From JBBDWZ01 sp050732575 (GTDB lineage: Bacteria; Gemmatimonadota; Gemmatimonadetes; Longimicrobiales; RSA9), in assembly GCA_050732575.1 (NCBI GenBank), contig JBOHRF010000007.1, forward strand, positions 1 to 49,874: DNA of 49,874 nt. Direction: 5' to 3'. A program made the translations under genes and the position numbers. Position 1 is the first letter of the stretch, and the number at the start of each line of letters is the position of its first letter. Below, piece by piece: positions 34,347-43,224 of this stretch. Below the pieces are notes generated by a model that ran no database searches, was not told where the DNA came from, and was given only the letters and a program-made list of their open reading frames with translations.

Positions 34347-35339
34347 TCAGGGCACGGGGACCGCCTCAAAGACACGCGCAACAATGTCCTCGGACGTCAC
34401 TTCCTCGGCCTCGGCCTCGAAGCTGGTCAGGATGCGGTGCCGCAAGACGTCGGGGCCGATCGCCTTGACGTCATCGGGCAAAACGTACCCGCGGCCGCGC
34501 AGGTAGGCATGCGCGCGCGCGCACATTGCCAGGTAGATGGTGGCGCGCGGGGATGCGCCATATTCGATCAGCGGCGCCGTGGAGGTAAGACCATACTGGG
34601 CCGGCTCGCGTGTGGCCTGGACCAGGTCCACGATATAGTCGCCGATTTTGTCATCCATGTAGATCTCCACGATTTCTCGCCGCGCGGCAAACAACTCCTC
34701 GAGCGTGGCTACGGGCTGCAACTGGGCCAGCTCCCGGCCCGCCATGCGGCGCATGATCTCTTTTTCCATCTCGCGGCCCGGGTACGTGATGCGCAACTTG
34801 AGCATGAAGCGGTCAACCTGCGCCTCCGGCAGCGGATACGTCCCTTCCTGCTCGATGGGATTCTGCGTGGCTAGAACCAGGAACGGCTCGGGCAGCTTCA
34901 TGGTTTCGCCACCCAACGTGACCTGATGCTCCTGCATGGCTTCCAGCAGCGCTGACTGCACTTTGGGTGGCGCACGGTTGATTTCATCGGCCAGTACGAT
35001 GTTGGCAAAGATGGGCCCGCGCCGAGCCGAGAACTCACCCGTACGCTGGTTGTAGATCATGGTGCCCACCACGTCGGCGGGCAGCAGGTCAGGCGTGAAC
35101 TGGATGCGCTCGAAGCTGGCGTGGATGGTCTCGGCCAGGGAGCGCACGGTCAGCGTTTTGGCCAGGCCCGGCACACCCTCGAGCAGCACGTGTCCGCCAG
35201 ACAGCAGGCCGACCAGCAGCCGCTCGATCATTTCGTCCTGACCGACTACGCGTTTGTGCAGCTCATCCTTGATTCGGCCGGCAAGCTGGCGACCTGTTGC
35301 CACGTTCGTCGGCGCGGTTGCGTGTTCCACCCCGCTCAT
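34347..35339 (-). CDS. MoxR-family AAA+ ATPase
   Basis: A 330-residue AAA+ chaperone of the MoxR class, thought to load or mature VWA-domain proteins. Walker A is GVPGLAKT near residue 55, Walker B is IVLADEINRAPPK near residue 112, sensor 1 is LVLATQNPIEQEGTYPLPEAQVDRF near residue 150, and the C-terminal lid follows (RATIYLAMCARAHAYLRGR). Gene order moxR, DUF58, BatD-like, batA, batBC, batDE is the complete set. A 21-base gap follows the upstream dehydrogenase gene, so the operon may reach back to scpA. Confidence 0.96.
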   Translation of the reverse strand: MSGVEHATAPTNVATGRQLAGRIKDELHKRVVGQDEMIERLLVGLLSGGHVLLEGVPGLAKTLTVRSLAETIHASFERIQFTPDLLPADVVGTMIYNQRTGEFSARRGPIFANIVLADEINRAPPKVQSALLEAMQEHQVTLGGETMKLPEPFLVLATQNPIEQEGTYPLPEAQVDRFMLKLRITYPGREMEKEIMRRMAGRELAQLQPVATLEELFAARREIVEIYMDDKIGDYIVDLVQATREPAQYGLTSTAPLIEYGASPRATIYLAMCARAHAYLRGRGYVLPDDVKAIGPDVLRHRILTSFEAEAEEVTSEDIVARVFEAVPVP

Positions 35340-35360
35340 CCTCGTCTGGTTCGATTCTGC

Positions 35361-37016
35361 CTAGCGTTTTGTACGTTGGCCATGGTCCTCGCGCCGGAAT
35401 ACCCAGGCTACCAACCGTGCGGGACGGATCCGGCCCGTCTGGCTGCCTGGCTCACTGTCATGGCGTGAGCCCTGATCTGGACCAGGAAAGTCGTTCCCCT
35501 CACGCAACATGCTGGCCGCCCTCTCCCGCCATTTACGCCAGTTTTGCGCGCGGAGATCCACCCACCCATTATCGGCCAGCCGCGGATCCTCGGGAGACTG
35601 CCCAGGGTCAGGGCTGACTTTGACTTCGGGCCCGCGCAACAGCATGCCGTCGGGCAGCACTATGGGCAAACCAATAGAAAGGATGCGGGTGCGCAGATCA
35701 GCGTCTGCGCCGATCAGTTCGTGCGTGCGGCGCGCAGTTTGTTCCACATCGGCCCGGGCCAGGGAACAGAGATCGGGGAATACGCGCGCCAGGATCGCTG
35801 CCTCGAAGAGCAGCTTGGAGAGACGCGGCGGTCCCAGCATCTCGAAGGCCACGGATTCCACGCCGTGCTGCTGCTCCAGCTCGGCCATGCGGTCCAGCGC
35901 CGTTTCGCGCAGCACGCCCGCTCGATAAGTCGGCCCCGATGTAGAAGCGTCCAGGGCGGCAACCACGTCACGACCTGTGGCAAACCCGCGAATTTCGCGC
36001 ACCACGTTTTCTGCAATTTCTTCCGGGGTGATGTACTCCATCAGCCCGAGCGCCGTCAGTACCTCGAATTCACCCGGGCTGAACAGGCCGTTCTCACCGG
36101 CGTCGAGGTATACGCCCTGTAGAGGACGGCCGCAGGCACGCGCCATCTGGCCCGCATGGTCGGCAAACGCCTCGCGCAGATGCAAGGGCCGATCGGCATC
36201 ATAAACCTCAATCGGCTTTCCTTTGCGCCGCACCAGGCCATGAGCAATGCGCTTCCAACTGATGGCCGCCGTGGGCTTGATCTCTTTTACTGCAGGCGCA
36301 CCTGGTGTACGAGCCATCAAATAGAGCAGCAAGGTATGGGCTCCGGCCACACTGGATTTGGCCAGAAGCATGCGACTCGGTCGTTCCTCCGAGTGGGTAA
36401 ACGGAATGTTCAGCCCCATTCCGCCAGTTCCGGCCGTGCCCACCTTGATGTAACTGACCGTGCCGGCGCGGCGCAGCGCTTCGAGAGTGAGTTGCACGTG
36501 CCGGATGAGTTGCGGCAAGTACAACAAGGCCAGATGGTGTTCTACGTCATCCAGCGTGGCCACCCCAGCCGCGGCCTTGCCGCGCAGGAGCGCCGCGCTG
36601 TCAAACACATTCTGATAGGCAAACGCGGTAGCCGTGTTCACACAGTCCACCACGATTTCCGGTTGCCAACGCACGAGCAGTGTAACCAGGGCGGATCGTT
36701 GGATGCCCTCCTCGGTCAACTCGCCGTAAATGTCATCGAGCAAGCGCGCTCGGGCGGAGGCATCCGCCAGGATGTCTGCCCGGCCTCGATCTTTGAAGGG
36801 CGCGGGCACGAACAGGTCACCCCACTCGGCCTGCAGAGCAACGGAATCAAAAATGGCTTCGCTCTTGAGTTCGGCTACGGCACTTTCGGCTTCGCCCCTG
36901 CTCAGCCCACCCACCACGATCATGCGTGGCGCATGAGCGGCCAGTTCACGGGCCACGGCCATACCGACCAGGCCGGATCCTCCCAGCAGCAGCACCGTCC
37001 GGTTTTCGATGTTCAT
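35361..37016 (-). CDS. Rossmann-fold NAD(P)-dependent dehydrogenase/epimerase-like protein, function unknown
   Basis: A 551-residue protein that I can place only at fold level. Residues 6-30 form a nucleotide-binding beta-alpha-beta (VLLLGGSGLVGMAVARELAA). Later segments such as YIKVGTAGTGGMGLNIPFTHSEE (about 190) and SRMLLAKSSVAGAHTLLLYLMART (about 215) look like an extended-SDR or saccharopine-dehydrogenase-like core. Residues 270-500 are helical and have no domain I can name. The last 35 or so residues (after RAASMLREG) are hydrophilic, Arg-rich and unlike a folded domain. It shares ATGA with rluB and lies 21 bases before moxR. The substrate is unknown. Confidence 0.75.
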   Translation of the reverse strand: MNIENRTVLLLGGSGLVGMAVARELAAHAPRMIVVGGLSRGEAESAVAELKSEAIFDSVALQAEWGDLFVPAPFKDRGRADILADASARARLLDDIYGELTEEGIQRSALVTLLVRWQPEIVVDCVNTATAFAYQNVFDSAALLRGKAAAGVATLDDVEHHLALLYLPQLIRHVQLTLEALRRAGTVSYIKVGTAGTGGMGLNIPFTHSEERPSRMLLAKSSVAGAHTLLLYLMARTPGAPAVKEIKPTAAISWKRIAHGLVRRKGKPIEVYDADRPLHLREAFADHAGQMARACGRPLQGVYLDAGENGLFSPGEFEVLTALGLMEYITPEEIAENVVREIRGFATGRDVVAALDASTSGPTYRAGVLRETALDRMAELEQQHGVESVAFEMLGPPRLSKLLFEAAILARVFPDLCSLARADVEQTARRTHELIGADADLRTRILSIGLPIVLPDGMLLRGPEVKVSPDPGQSPEDPRLADNGWVDLRAQNWRKWRERAASMLREGNDFPGPDQGSRHDSEPGSQTGRIRPARLVAWVFRREDHGQRTKR

Positions 37017-37738
37017 GGGGCGAGGTCCGACTCGAGTGCGGCAACCTCACTGGATGACAGCGGGCGCCATGCACCGGGGTTCAGGGTGCCCAGCTCGATG
37101 GGGCCATAGCGGATGCGACGCAAACGCATCACTTCATGACCGATGGAAGAGAAAATGCGGCGCACCTCGCGTTTGCGGCCTTCGGCCAGGGTCACCCGCA
37201 TCGTCGTCTGCTGTGGTGAACGCGCCAGAACCGCCGCCTCCTGCAGGCGCGCAGGGCCATCTTCCAACTGCAGGCCCCCGAGCATCTGCGTCACGCGACT
37301 ATCTGCCACCTCGCCATTCACGGTGACTTCATAAAACCGCTGTACACCATAACGCGGATGTTGAAGTCGCTGGGCGAGGTCTCCGTCATTGGTCAGCAGC
37401 AGCAATCCTTCAGTCTCGGCATCGAGCCGCCCTACGTAAAAAAGCCCCCGGTGCGTGGACGGGAGCAACTCGTAAATCGTGGGCCGGCCATAGGGATCGC
37501 CTCGCGATGTAAGGTATCCCGCCGGCTTGTGCAACGCGATCCATTGAGGTGCCGCGGGCACCACCGGACGCGAATCCACGGCGACCCGATCCCGCTCAGG
37601 ATCGACGCGGGTGCCCAGCTCGGTCACCGATGTGCCGTTCACTGTGACGCGCCCAGCCAGGATCAAGGCCTCGGCCTTGCGGCGTGACGCTACGCCGGCA
37701 TTGGACAGGAATTTCTGCAGCCGCACCGGCCCGGACAC
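37013..37738 (-). CDS. rluB: Ribosomal large subunit pseudouridine synthase B-type
   Basis: Makes pseudouridine in 23S rRNA (RluB/RsuA family). An S4 domain (VRLQKFLSNAGVASRRKAEALI) is followed by the catalytic motif GRLDAETEGLLLLTNDG (Asp near residue 105) and the family end EGRKREVRRIFSSIGHEVMRLRRIRYGPI. The start is set at GTG 37738, 7 bases after the scpB stop, giving 241 residues; GTG 37726 is an alternative. The open frame runs 285 bases further into scpB but without family similarity. The scpA-scpB-rluB order is widespread in bacteria. Confidence 0.94.
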   Translation of the reverse strand: MSGPVRLQKFLSNAGVASRRKAEALILAGRVTVNGTSVTELGTRVDPERDRVAVDSRPVVPAAPQWIALHKPAGYLTSRGDPYGRPTIYELLPSTHRGLFYVGRLDAETEGLLLLTNDGDLAQRLQHPRYGVQRFYEVTVNGEVADSRVTQMLGGLQLEDGPARLQEAAVLARSPQQTTMRVTLAEGRKREVRRIFSSIGHEVMRLRRIRYGPIELGTLNPGAWRPLSSSEVAALESDLAP

Positions 37739-37745
37739 AGCCAAA

Positions 37746-38426
37746 TCAGTCGAACGGTCCGTGGTCGGGACGGTCCTCCAAAACCACCTCGTCGAGTGAA
37801 GGCGGATGAGCGCCATTGGATTGCACCTCCGGCACGTCGTCCACCTGCACTGCGGTGGAAACCGCCTCAGCCAGCTCGGGCGAGGCCAACGGGGTGGCGC
37901 CCCGCGTCCGTAACACGACCGGCAGCTCGTCAGGACGCGGCAGATCGTCGAGCGCGCGAAACCCGAAATGCTCGAGGAATTTCGAGGTCGTGCCATAAAG
38001 CAACGGCCGACCGAGTCCCTCACCGCGCGCCGTGATTGCGATCAGCCCGCGTTCCAGCAGCGTTTTCAGTGCGCCCGTGGACCCAACACCGCGGATTTCC
38101 TCGATTTCGGCCCGGCCGATCGGCTGCCGGTACGCGACGATGGCCAGCGTCTCCAGACCCGGGAAAGAAAGGCGAGTGGGTTGCGGTACTGTTTCGTAGC
38201 GTTCCAGAAACACCGCGAAATCGGGCCGGGTCAGCAACTGGTAGCCGCCCGCTACTTCATAGACCTGGAAAGAGCGCTCGGACTGTTCGTATTCGCCGCG
38301 CAGCTCCTGGATCACCGCTTCCACAGTATCCTCATCCAGGCGCTCATCGATGCGTGCAATATCGGCCGCACTGAGCGGAGCGTCACTGGCAAACAGCAGG
38401 GCCTCCACGATTTGCGTGAGTCTCAT
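37746..38426 (-). CDS. scpB: Segregation and condensation protein B
   Basis: A winged-helix partner of the SMC condensin. It has 226 residues with tandem winged-helix domains; the conserved block TRLSFPGLETLAIVAYRQPIGRAEIEEIRGV is near residue 85, followed by LIAITARGEGLGRPLLYGTTSKFLEHFG. The last 50 residues are acidic and variable. Its ATG shares ATGA with the scpA stop. Confidence 0.96.
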   Translation of the reverse strand: MRLTQIVEALLFASDAPLSAADIARIDERLDEDTVEAVIQELRGEYEQSERSFQVYEVAGGYQLLTRPDFAVFLERYETVPQPTRLSFPGLETLAIVAYRQPIGRAEIEEIRGVGSTGALKTLLERGLIAITARGEGLGRPLLYGTTSKFLEHFGFRALDDLPRPDELPVVLRTRGATPLASPELAEAVSTAVQVDDVPEVQSNGAHPPSLDEVVLEDRPDHGPFD

Positions 38427-39250
38427 GCAACGCTGCTTCCTTCTTCAAGAACTTCAGGATGCGCGGCCACTGGCGGGTCGGCTTCCATCTCATCAGCCGG
38501 TTCCGGCTCTTCCGTGCGATAGAGCCACAGATCGGCGAACGGCTCGCGCTGACGCAGCGCGACTTGACGTCGCTTGGCCAGTTCCAGTCCGGCCATGAAC
38601 GTGACCACCGTGTGCAGCCTGTCCGCAAACGGCTCCACCAGGTGCCGAAACTCAATGCGGCTCACACGCGCCAGCGCCTGTGCAATGAGTCCTATTTTTT
38701 CTTCGATCGGCACCGGCCGTGTGGCCACGTGATGATCGATTGGCTTACGCTCGCGCGCCACCAGCGCTAGCGCGACGGTGAACAACTCATCCCACGTGGT
38801 TTGTAATTCAGCAACTACAATCGGCTCTGCTGCCCGACGAGGCGGAACGTATCCTCGGGCAAAGTGGCGAGCTCGTTCTGCTTCCGCCTGACTCAGATGT
38901 TGCGCGGAATCCCGAAAATGTTCGTACTCGAGCAGACGGCGCACCAGTTCCGCGCGTGGATCCTCCATTTCGCCGCTTTCCAGCGCACGGCGCGGCAACA
39001 GCATCTGTGACTTGATGCGGATCAACGTGGCAGCCATTTCCAGGAATTCGCCGGCCTGGTCGAGGCCCAACTGATGCACGCGCGAGATGGCCGCCAAAAA
39101 CTGCTGTGTGATCTGTGCGATAGGAATGTCGAAAATGTCGACGTCCTGCTGCCGAATTAGATGGAGCAGCAAGTCGAGCGGCCCCTGGAAGCGCTCCAGC
39201 TCGACGACGAAACCGTCATCGCTCGCGGGCAGTTGCGTGTTCAGGTCCAC
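38423..39250 (-). CDS. scpA: Segregation and condensation protein A
   Basis: The kleisin subunit that bridges SMC heads. The N-terminal kleisin domain reads FVVELERFQGPLDLLLHLIRQQDVDIFDIPIAQIT (about 15-50), with AATLIRIKSQMLLPRR near residue 78 and the C-terminal winged helix RRQVALRQREPFADLWLYR. The start is uncertain: GTG at 39250 (275 residues, overlapping the protease stop by 10 bases) is the best standard codon, and a CTG at 39244 would give a 4-base overlap like neighbouring gene pairs. Confidence 0.95.
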   Translation of the reverse strand: MDLNTQLPASDDGFVVELERFQGPLDLLLHLIRQQDVDIFDIPIAQITQQFLAAISRVHQLGLDQAGEFLEMAATLIRIKSQMLLPRRALESGEMEDPRAELVRRLLEYEHFRDSAQHLSQAEAERARHFARGYVPPRRAAEPIVVAELQTTWDELFTVALALVARERKPIDHHVATRPVPIEEKIGLIAQALARVSRIEFRHLVEPFADRLHTVVTFMAGLELAKRRQVALRQREPFADLWLYRTEEPEPADEMEADPPVAAHPEVLEEGSSVA

Positions 39251-39894
39251 AGGTTGATCAGCGCCTGGGCCCAGCCCTGCAGAACCGTGACCGGCCACAG
39301 AAAGGTGCGCAGCACGTTGGGCGCCAGCAGCATGAGCCCCAGCAGAATCAACATCCCAAAACGACCCAACTCGCGATAGCGCATGCCCAAACGCGCCGGC
39401 AGCAAGTAATACATCACGTGCGAGCCGTCGAGCGGCGGTATCGGAATCAGGTTGAAGAAGGCCAGCACAAGATTGATGATCAGGCCATACCGTGCCATGT
39501 CGAGAAGCAACTCGAGAAGCGGACGGGCCCCGGGCGCCATCCTCGAGATATGAATCACGATTACGATCAGCGCGGTCATGGCCACGGCCAACAGCAGGTT
39601 GGCCATGATGCCGGCCAGTGACACCAGGATGTCACCTCTCTTGAAGTTTCTGTAGTTGCGTGGATTCACGGGCACTGGCTTGGCCCAGCCGAAGAGCACA
39701 CCCGCGTTGGAGAGGTGCAAAATCAAGGGGAAAATGATGCTGCCGAACAGATCAATGTGTGGAATGGGATTGAGCGTCAGCCGCCCCAGCATGTAGGCTG
39801 TCTCATCGCCCTGCCGTTTCGCCATCCAGCCATGCGCGTACTCGTGCAGCACGACCGAGAACAGCAATACGGGCAGAAACAGAATGATATCCAT
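39241..39894 (-). CDS. Site-2 protease family (M50) membrane metalloprotease
   Basis: A 217-residue polytopic protein with the zinc motif HEYAHG near residue 17 in the first helix and the third ligand in LIPIPPLDGSHV near residue 155. It lacks PDZ domains, so it belongs to the small M50 group rather than RseP. The start ATG at 39894 (MDIILFLPVLLFSVVLHEYAHG) is fixed by the motif; the frame is open upstream but hydrophilic. This gene commonly precedes scpA. The substrate is unknown. Confidence 0.92.
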   Translation of the reverse strand: MDIILFLPVLLFSVVLHEYAHGWMAKRQGDETAYMLGRLTLNPIPHIDLFGSIIFPLILHLSNAGVLFGWAKPVPVNPRNYRNFKRGDILVSLAGIMANLLLAVAMTALIVIVIHISRMAPGARPLLELLLDMARYGLIINLVLAFFNLIPIPPLDGSHVMYYLLPARLGMRYRELGRFGMLILLGLMLLAPNVLRTFLWPVTVLQGWAQALINLWT

Positions 39895-39977
39895 TGGGGC
39901 GGAAGCTAACGCGCCGACCTGCGCCCGGGCCACCCTGGCTGGCCCCGTGTGTACCCTCGAGATGACGCCTGCCGGGG

Positions 39978-40006
39978 TTGACGATGCCACGCTACGCGGG
40001 TAGGTT
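39978..40006 (+). promoter_or_regulatory. rpsT promoter
   Basis: TTGACG (39978-39983), 17 bases, TAGGTT (40001-40006). Transcription would start about 40 bases ahead of rpsT. The 161-base divergent gap to the M50 gene shows nothing else I can name. Confidence 0.55.
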
Positions 40007-40055
40007 TTGTGGCCATTTTTGCACGTAGTTTCCAGGTTCCAGATGGAGGGCCGGC

Positions 40056-40313
40056 TTGGCCAACACTGCTAGCGCACAGAAGCGAATTCGCCAGGAACGT
40101 AAGCGGACAGCGCACAATCGAGCGCAGCGCTCGCGCATGAAAACCGCCATCAAACGGGTCAGTGCTGCCACCGATACGGCAGAAGCTCAGAGTGCGCTAC
40201 AAGAGGTTTCGGCCCTGCTCGACCGTCTGGCCACGCGGCGCATCATCCATCCCAACAAGGCCGCCCGCAAAAAGTCACAGCTGGCGCGCATGCTGAACGA
40301 GCGCACGGCGTAG
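40056..40313 (+). CDS. rpsT: Small ribosomal subunit protein bS20, TTG start
   Basis: A primary 16S-binding ribosomal protein. The 85 residues read ANTASAQKRIRQERKRTAHNRAQRS at the N-terminus and HPNKAARKKSQLARMLN near the C-terminus, as in other bS20 proteins. Translation starts at TTG 40056, 6 bases after GGAGG; no ATG is available in a suitable position. The E. coli rpsT gene also starts with UUG, which serves its autoregulation, so the same rare start here is probably meaningful. It is one of only two plus-strand genes and forms a single-gene unit. Confidence 0.96.
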   Translation: MANTASAQKRIRQERKRTAHNRAQRSRMKTAIKRVSAATDTAEAQSALQEVSALLDRLATRRIIHPNKAARKKSQLARMLNERTA

Positions 40314-40341
40314 TTGCAAACTTTCCACTGATGGAGCATAT

Positions 40342-40374
40342 GGCCACGGGCAGCCGGGGCCTTTTTGTTTTCAG
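40342..40374 (+). terminator. Intrinsic terminator of rpsT
   Basis: A 7-bp stem with one A-G mismatch (40342-40349 with 40354-40361) and loop GCAG, followed by TTTTTGTTTT. It overlaps the last codon of the convergent pyrC. Confidence 0.75.
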
Positions 40375-41672
40375 GCGGGCTCGCCAGGCATGCGCCAGAC
40401 AACGACACCGCCCACTACCGTCAACGTGGCCTGGCCGCGCAATGTCCACTTGGCAAATGGTGTGTTGCGACTCTTGGACAGGAACTGTGCTGGATCGACG
40501 GTCCACTGCAACGTCGGATCGAACACGGTCAGATCACCGGTGGCGCCCACCTTCAGGGTGCCACCCTGGAGATTGAAGGCGCGAGCCGGCGCGCAGCTCA
40601 ATCGTTCCACCAGCTCGGCCAGGCCGATCACGCCTTTTTCGACCAACCCTGTGATGACCAGACCAAGCGCCGTTTCCAGACCGACCAGCCCAAAGGGCGC
40701 ATCTTCGAAGGCCTGTTCCTTTTCGTCGTAGTGGTGCGGTGCGTGGTCGGTGGCAATGATATCGAGCGTGCCGTCGCGCACTCCTTCAATCACGGCCAAT
40801 CGATCCGCGTTCGCGCGCAAGGGCGGATTCACCTTTGCTTCCGTGCGGTAACCTTCCACCGCCTCATCGGTCAGGCTGAAATGGTGCGGTGTGGCTTCCG
40901 CCGTGACGCGCACACCGCGCGCCTTGGCCTGCCGAATCAGTTCAACGCCGAACCGGGTGGAGACGTGCTGGATGTGCAAGCGCCCAGCAGTGAGCTCGGC
41001 CAGCATGAGATCGCGGGCAATCATGACGTCTTCGGCGGCATTCGGAATGCCGGTTATGCCCAGCCGCGTGGATACCAGTCCCTCATTCATCGAGCCATCG
41101 CGGGAGAGACTCTTCTCCTCACAGTGATTGGCCACCGGAATGTCGAACGTCTGCGTGTATTCGAGCGCCAGGCGCATGAGCCCAGCATTGCCCACGGGAC
41201 GGCCATCATCGGAAATGGCGACTGCGCCCGCCTCCACCATCTCCCCAATTTCAGTCAGGCGCTCTCCCTTTTGCCCGATGGAAACGCAGCCCACCGGATA
41301 CACACGTGCGCCACCGCTGCGCAAGCCAGCTGCGCGCACGAAGCCCACGCTGGCCGGATCATCAATGGGCGGATCCGTGTTGGGCATGGCGCATACCGCG
41401 GTGAATCCGCCGGCGGCGGCCGCGCGTGTCCCCGTGGCAATGGTTTCCTTGTGCTCACCGCCCGGTTCGCGCAAGTGCACATGCACGTCGATCAGGCCGG
41501 GACAAACGATCTGGCCACTGGCATCGTAAATCAGCGTGCCATCAGGCTCAGGCAAACCTCGGCCCAATTGCGCCACCGCGCCGTCGACCAGCAGAACATC
41601 AACCGCTTCATCGATGCGTTGCGATGGATCGATGACTCTGCCGCCGCGCACCAGCAACGGCCGCACGCTCAT
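40371..41672 (-). CDS. pyrC: Dihydroorotase
   Basis: Closes carbamoyl-aspartate to dihydroorotate in pyrimidine synthesis. The 433-residue enzyme is of the class I amidohydrolase type, with zinc ligands in DVHVHLREPG near residue 63, HCEEKSL near residue 182, IQHVST near residue 236 and TDHAPH near residue 308. It overlaps pyrB by 4 bases and is last in pyrR-pyrB-pyrC. Both metal sites look complete, so it should be active rather than a pseudo-DHOase. Confidence 0.96.
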   Translation of the reverse strand: MSVRPLLVRGGRVIDPSQRIDEAVDVLLVDGAVAQLGRGLPEPDGTLIYDASGQIVCPGLIDVHVHLREPGGEHKETIATGTRAAAAGGFTAVCAMPNTDPPIDDPASVGFVRAAGLRSGGARVYPVGCVSIGQKGERLTEIGEMVEAGAVAISDDGRPVGNAGLMRLALEYTQTFDIPVANHCEEKSLSRDGSMNEGLVSTRLGITGIPNAAEDVMIARDLMLAELTAGRLHIQHVSTRFGVELIRQAKARGVRVTAEATPHHFSLTDEAVEGYRTEAKVNPPLRANADRLAVIEGVRDGTLDIIATDHAPHHYDEKEQAFEDAPFGLVGLETALGLVITGLVEKGVIGLAELVERLSCAPARAFNLQGGTLKVGATGDLTVFDPTLQWTVDPAQFLSKSRNTPFAKWTLRGQATLTVVGGVVVWRMPGEPA

Positions 41673-42637
41673 GGGTTCGCCTCCAATTTGGCGGCCTCGG
41701 CCCGCTCCGGAACGCCGCCTGCCAGGAGATAGAGCACGGCCATGCGCACAGCCACACCATTCGTTACTTGATGCAGGATGACCGAGTGCGGCCCGTCGGC
41801 GACGTCACTGTCGATTTCCACACCCCGGTTCATGGGTCCGGGATGCAGGATCAGCAGGTCTTGGGGCGCGCGCTCCACCCGTTCGCGCGTGACGCCGTAC
41901 ACCCGGTTGTACTCGCGCAGGCTGGGCACATAGCCCGCCTGCATGCGTTCGAGCTGCAGGCGCAGCACATTCAGTACATCCGCCCATTCCACGGCTTCCT
42001 CAATGCGCGTGAATACGTGGACGCCCAGTTCGCCAATTTCGGCGGGCAGTAATGTGCGCGGCCCGCAGACGGCCACCTGAGCGCCGCAACGGAGCAACCC
42101 CCAGATATTGCTGCGCGCCACGCGCGAGTGCAGCACATCACCCACCAGGCAAACGCGCACACCGTCCAGACGCTTGAGCTTGTCGCGGATGGTCAGCAAG
42201 TCCAGCAGGCCCTGGGTGGGATGCTCGTGTTGGCCGTCGCCCGCGTTGATCACGTTGGACGGAATGCGGTCAGCCAGAAAACGCGCCGCTCCCGAGGAGC
42301 CATGACGAATCACGACCATGTCGATGCGCATGGCTTCCAGGTTGCGCGCGGTATCGACCAGCGTCTCACCTTTCTGTACGCTAGAACCGCTGACCGCAAT
42401 GTTGACCGTGTCTGCGGATAAGCGCTTCTCGGCAAACTCGAACGAGATGCGCGTACGCGTGGATGGCTCGAAAAACAGGTTGACGATGGTCTTGCCGCGC
42501 AGCACGGGGACTTTCTTGATGGCGCGCTCGCTGATTTCCTTGAACGGCTCGGCCGTGTCCAGAATCATGCGAATGCGTTCGACGTCGAGCGGCTCCAGGC
42601 CGATCAGATCCTTACCCAGATAGATCGGCGGCTTCAC
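41669..42637 (-). CDS. pyrB: Aspartate carbamoyltransferase catalytic subunit
   Basis: Makes carbamoyl aspartate from carbamoyl phosphate and aspartate. 322 residues with the carbamoyl-phosphate motif FFEPSTRTRISFEFAE near residue 55, SSVQKGETLVDT near residue 85, INAGDGQHEHPTQGLLDL near residue 135 and the aspartate region HPGPMNRGVEI near residue 270. No pyrI regulatory subunit is present. The start is GTG at 42637, sharing GTGA with the pyrR stop. Confidence 0.97.
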   Translation of the reverse strand: MKPPIYLGKDLIGLEPLDVERIRMILDTAEPFKEISERAIKKVPVLRGKTIVNLFFEPSTRTRISFEFAEKRLSADTVNIAVSGSSVQKGETLVDTARNLEAMRIDMVVIRHGSSGAARFLADRIPSNVINAGDGQHEHPTQGLLDLLTIRDKLKRLDGVRVCLVGDVLHSRVARSNIWGLLRCGAQVAVCGPRTLLPAEIGELGVHVFTRIEEAVEWADVLNVLRLQLERMQAGYVPSLREYNRVYGVTRERVERAPQDLLILHPGPMNRGVEIDSDVADGPHSVILHQVTNGVAVRMAVLYLLAGGVPERAEAAKLEANP

Positions 42638-43191
42638 GCGGCTGGTTGGTTGCGCGTGAGCAATTCAACGCCCAGCCGGCCGTCTATCTCGGGCACGCGC
42701 ACTTCCACCAGCTGATGCGGCCCCGCGTTGATCTGACGGCCTACAATGTCAGGTTGGATGGGCAGTTCGCGGCCGCCCCGGTCGATCAGGACACACAGGA
42801 AGATGCGTGCGGGCCGCCCGAAGTCCGCCAGCTCGTCCAACGCAGCGCGCACTGTGCGTCCCGTATAGGACACATCATCCACGATGACCACACGCTTCTG
42901 GTCGATGCTGCCCGGCAGACTCGTTTCACCCAGCACGGGACGCGGGCCTATGGTGGTCAGATCGTCACGATAGAGCGTGATGTCGAGAGTGCCGACCGGA
43001 GGCCGGATGGATTCGGCGCGCTCGATTTCGTCAGCCAATCGCGCGGCCAGTTGTACGCCTCGGCGCTGCACGCCGATCAACACGAGATCGGTCAATCCCG
43101 GATTGTGCTCGACGATCTCGCGAGCCATACGCGCGAGCGCACGCTGCACGGCGCGCTCGTCCATCAGGAGCTCTCGCGTGGGCTCGCTCAT
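42634..43191 (-). CDS. pyrR: PyrR bifunctional regulator / uracil phosphoribosyltransferase
   Basis: In Gram-positive bacteria PyrR binds pyr mRNA to cause attenuation and also has weak uracil phosphoribosyltransferase activity. The 185 residues contain ALARMAREIVEHN near the start, LVLIGVQRRGVQLAARLA near residue 38 and the PRPP loop VVIVDDVSYTGRTVRAAL near residue 99. AAGGG precedes the ATG by 7 bases. The leader from the predicted promoter is only about 27 bases and contains no PyrR-binding-loop consensus or terminator, so control of this operon is probably not by classical attenuation. Confidence 0.96.
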   Translation of the reverse strand: MSEPTRELLMDERAVQRALARMAREIVEHNPGLTDLVLIGVQRRGVQLAARLADEIERAESIRPPVGTLDITLYRDDLTTIGPRPVLGETSLPGSIDQKRVVIVDDVSYTGRTVRAALDELADFGRPARIFLCVLIDRGGRELPIQPDIVGRQINAGPHQLVEVRVPEIDGRLGVELLTRNQPAA

Positions 43192-43224
43192 CAGTACCCT
43201 TGAAGTGCCGGCAAAGCGGCCGGA

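Noticed and set aside
43192..43224. PyrR-binding loop and attenuator in the pyr leader
   Set aside because: No binding-loop consensus, antiterminator or T-run is visible, only a 5-bp hairpin (CCGGC with GCCGG) ahead of the ribosome site.
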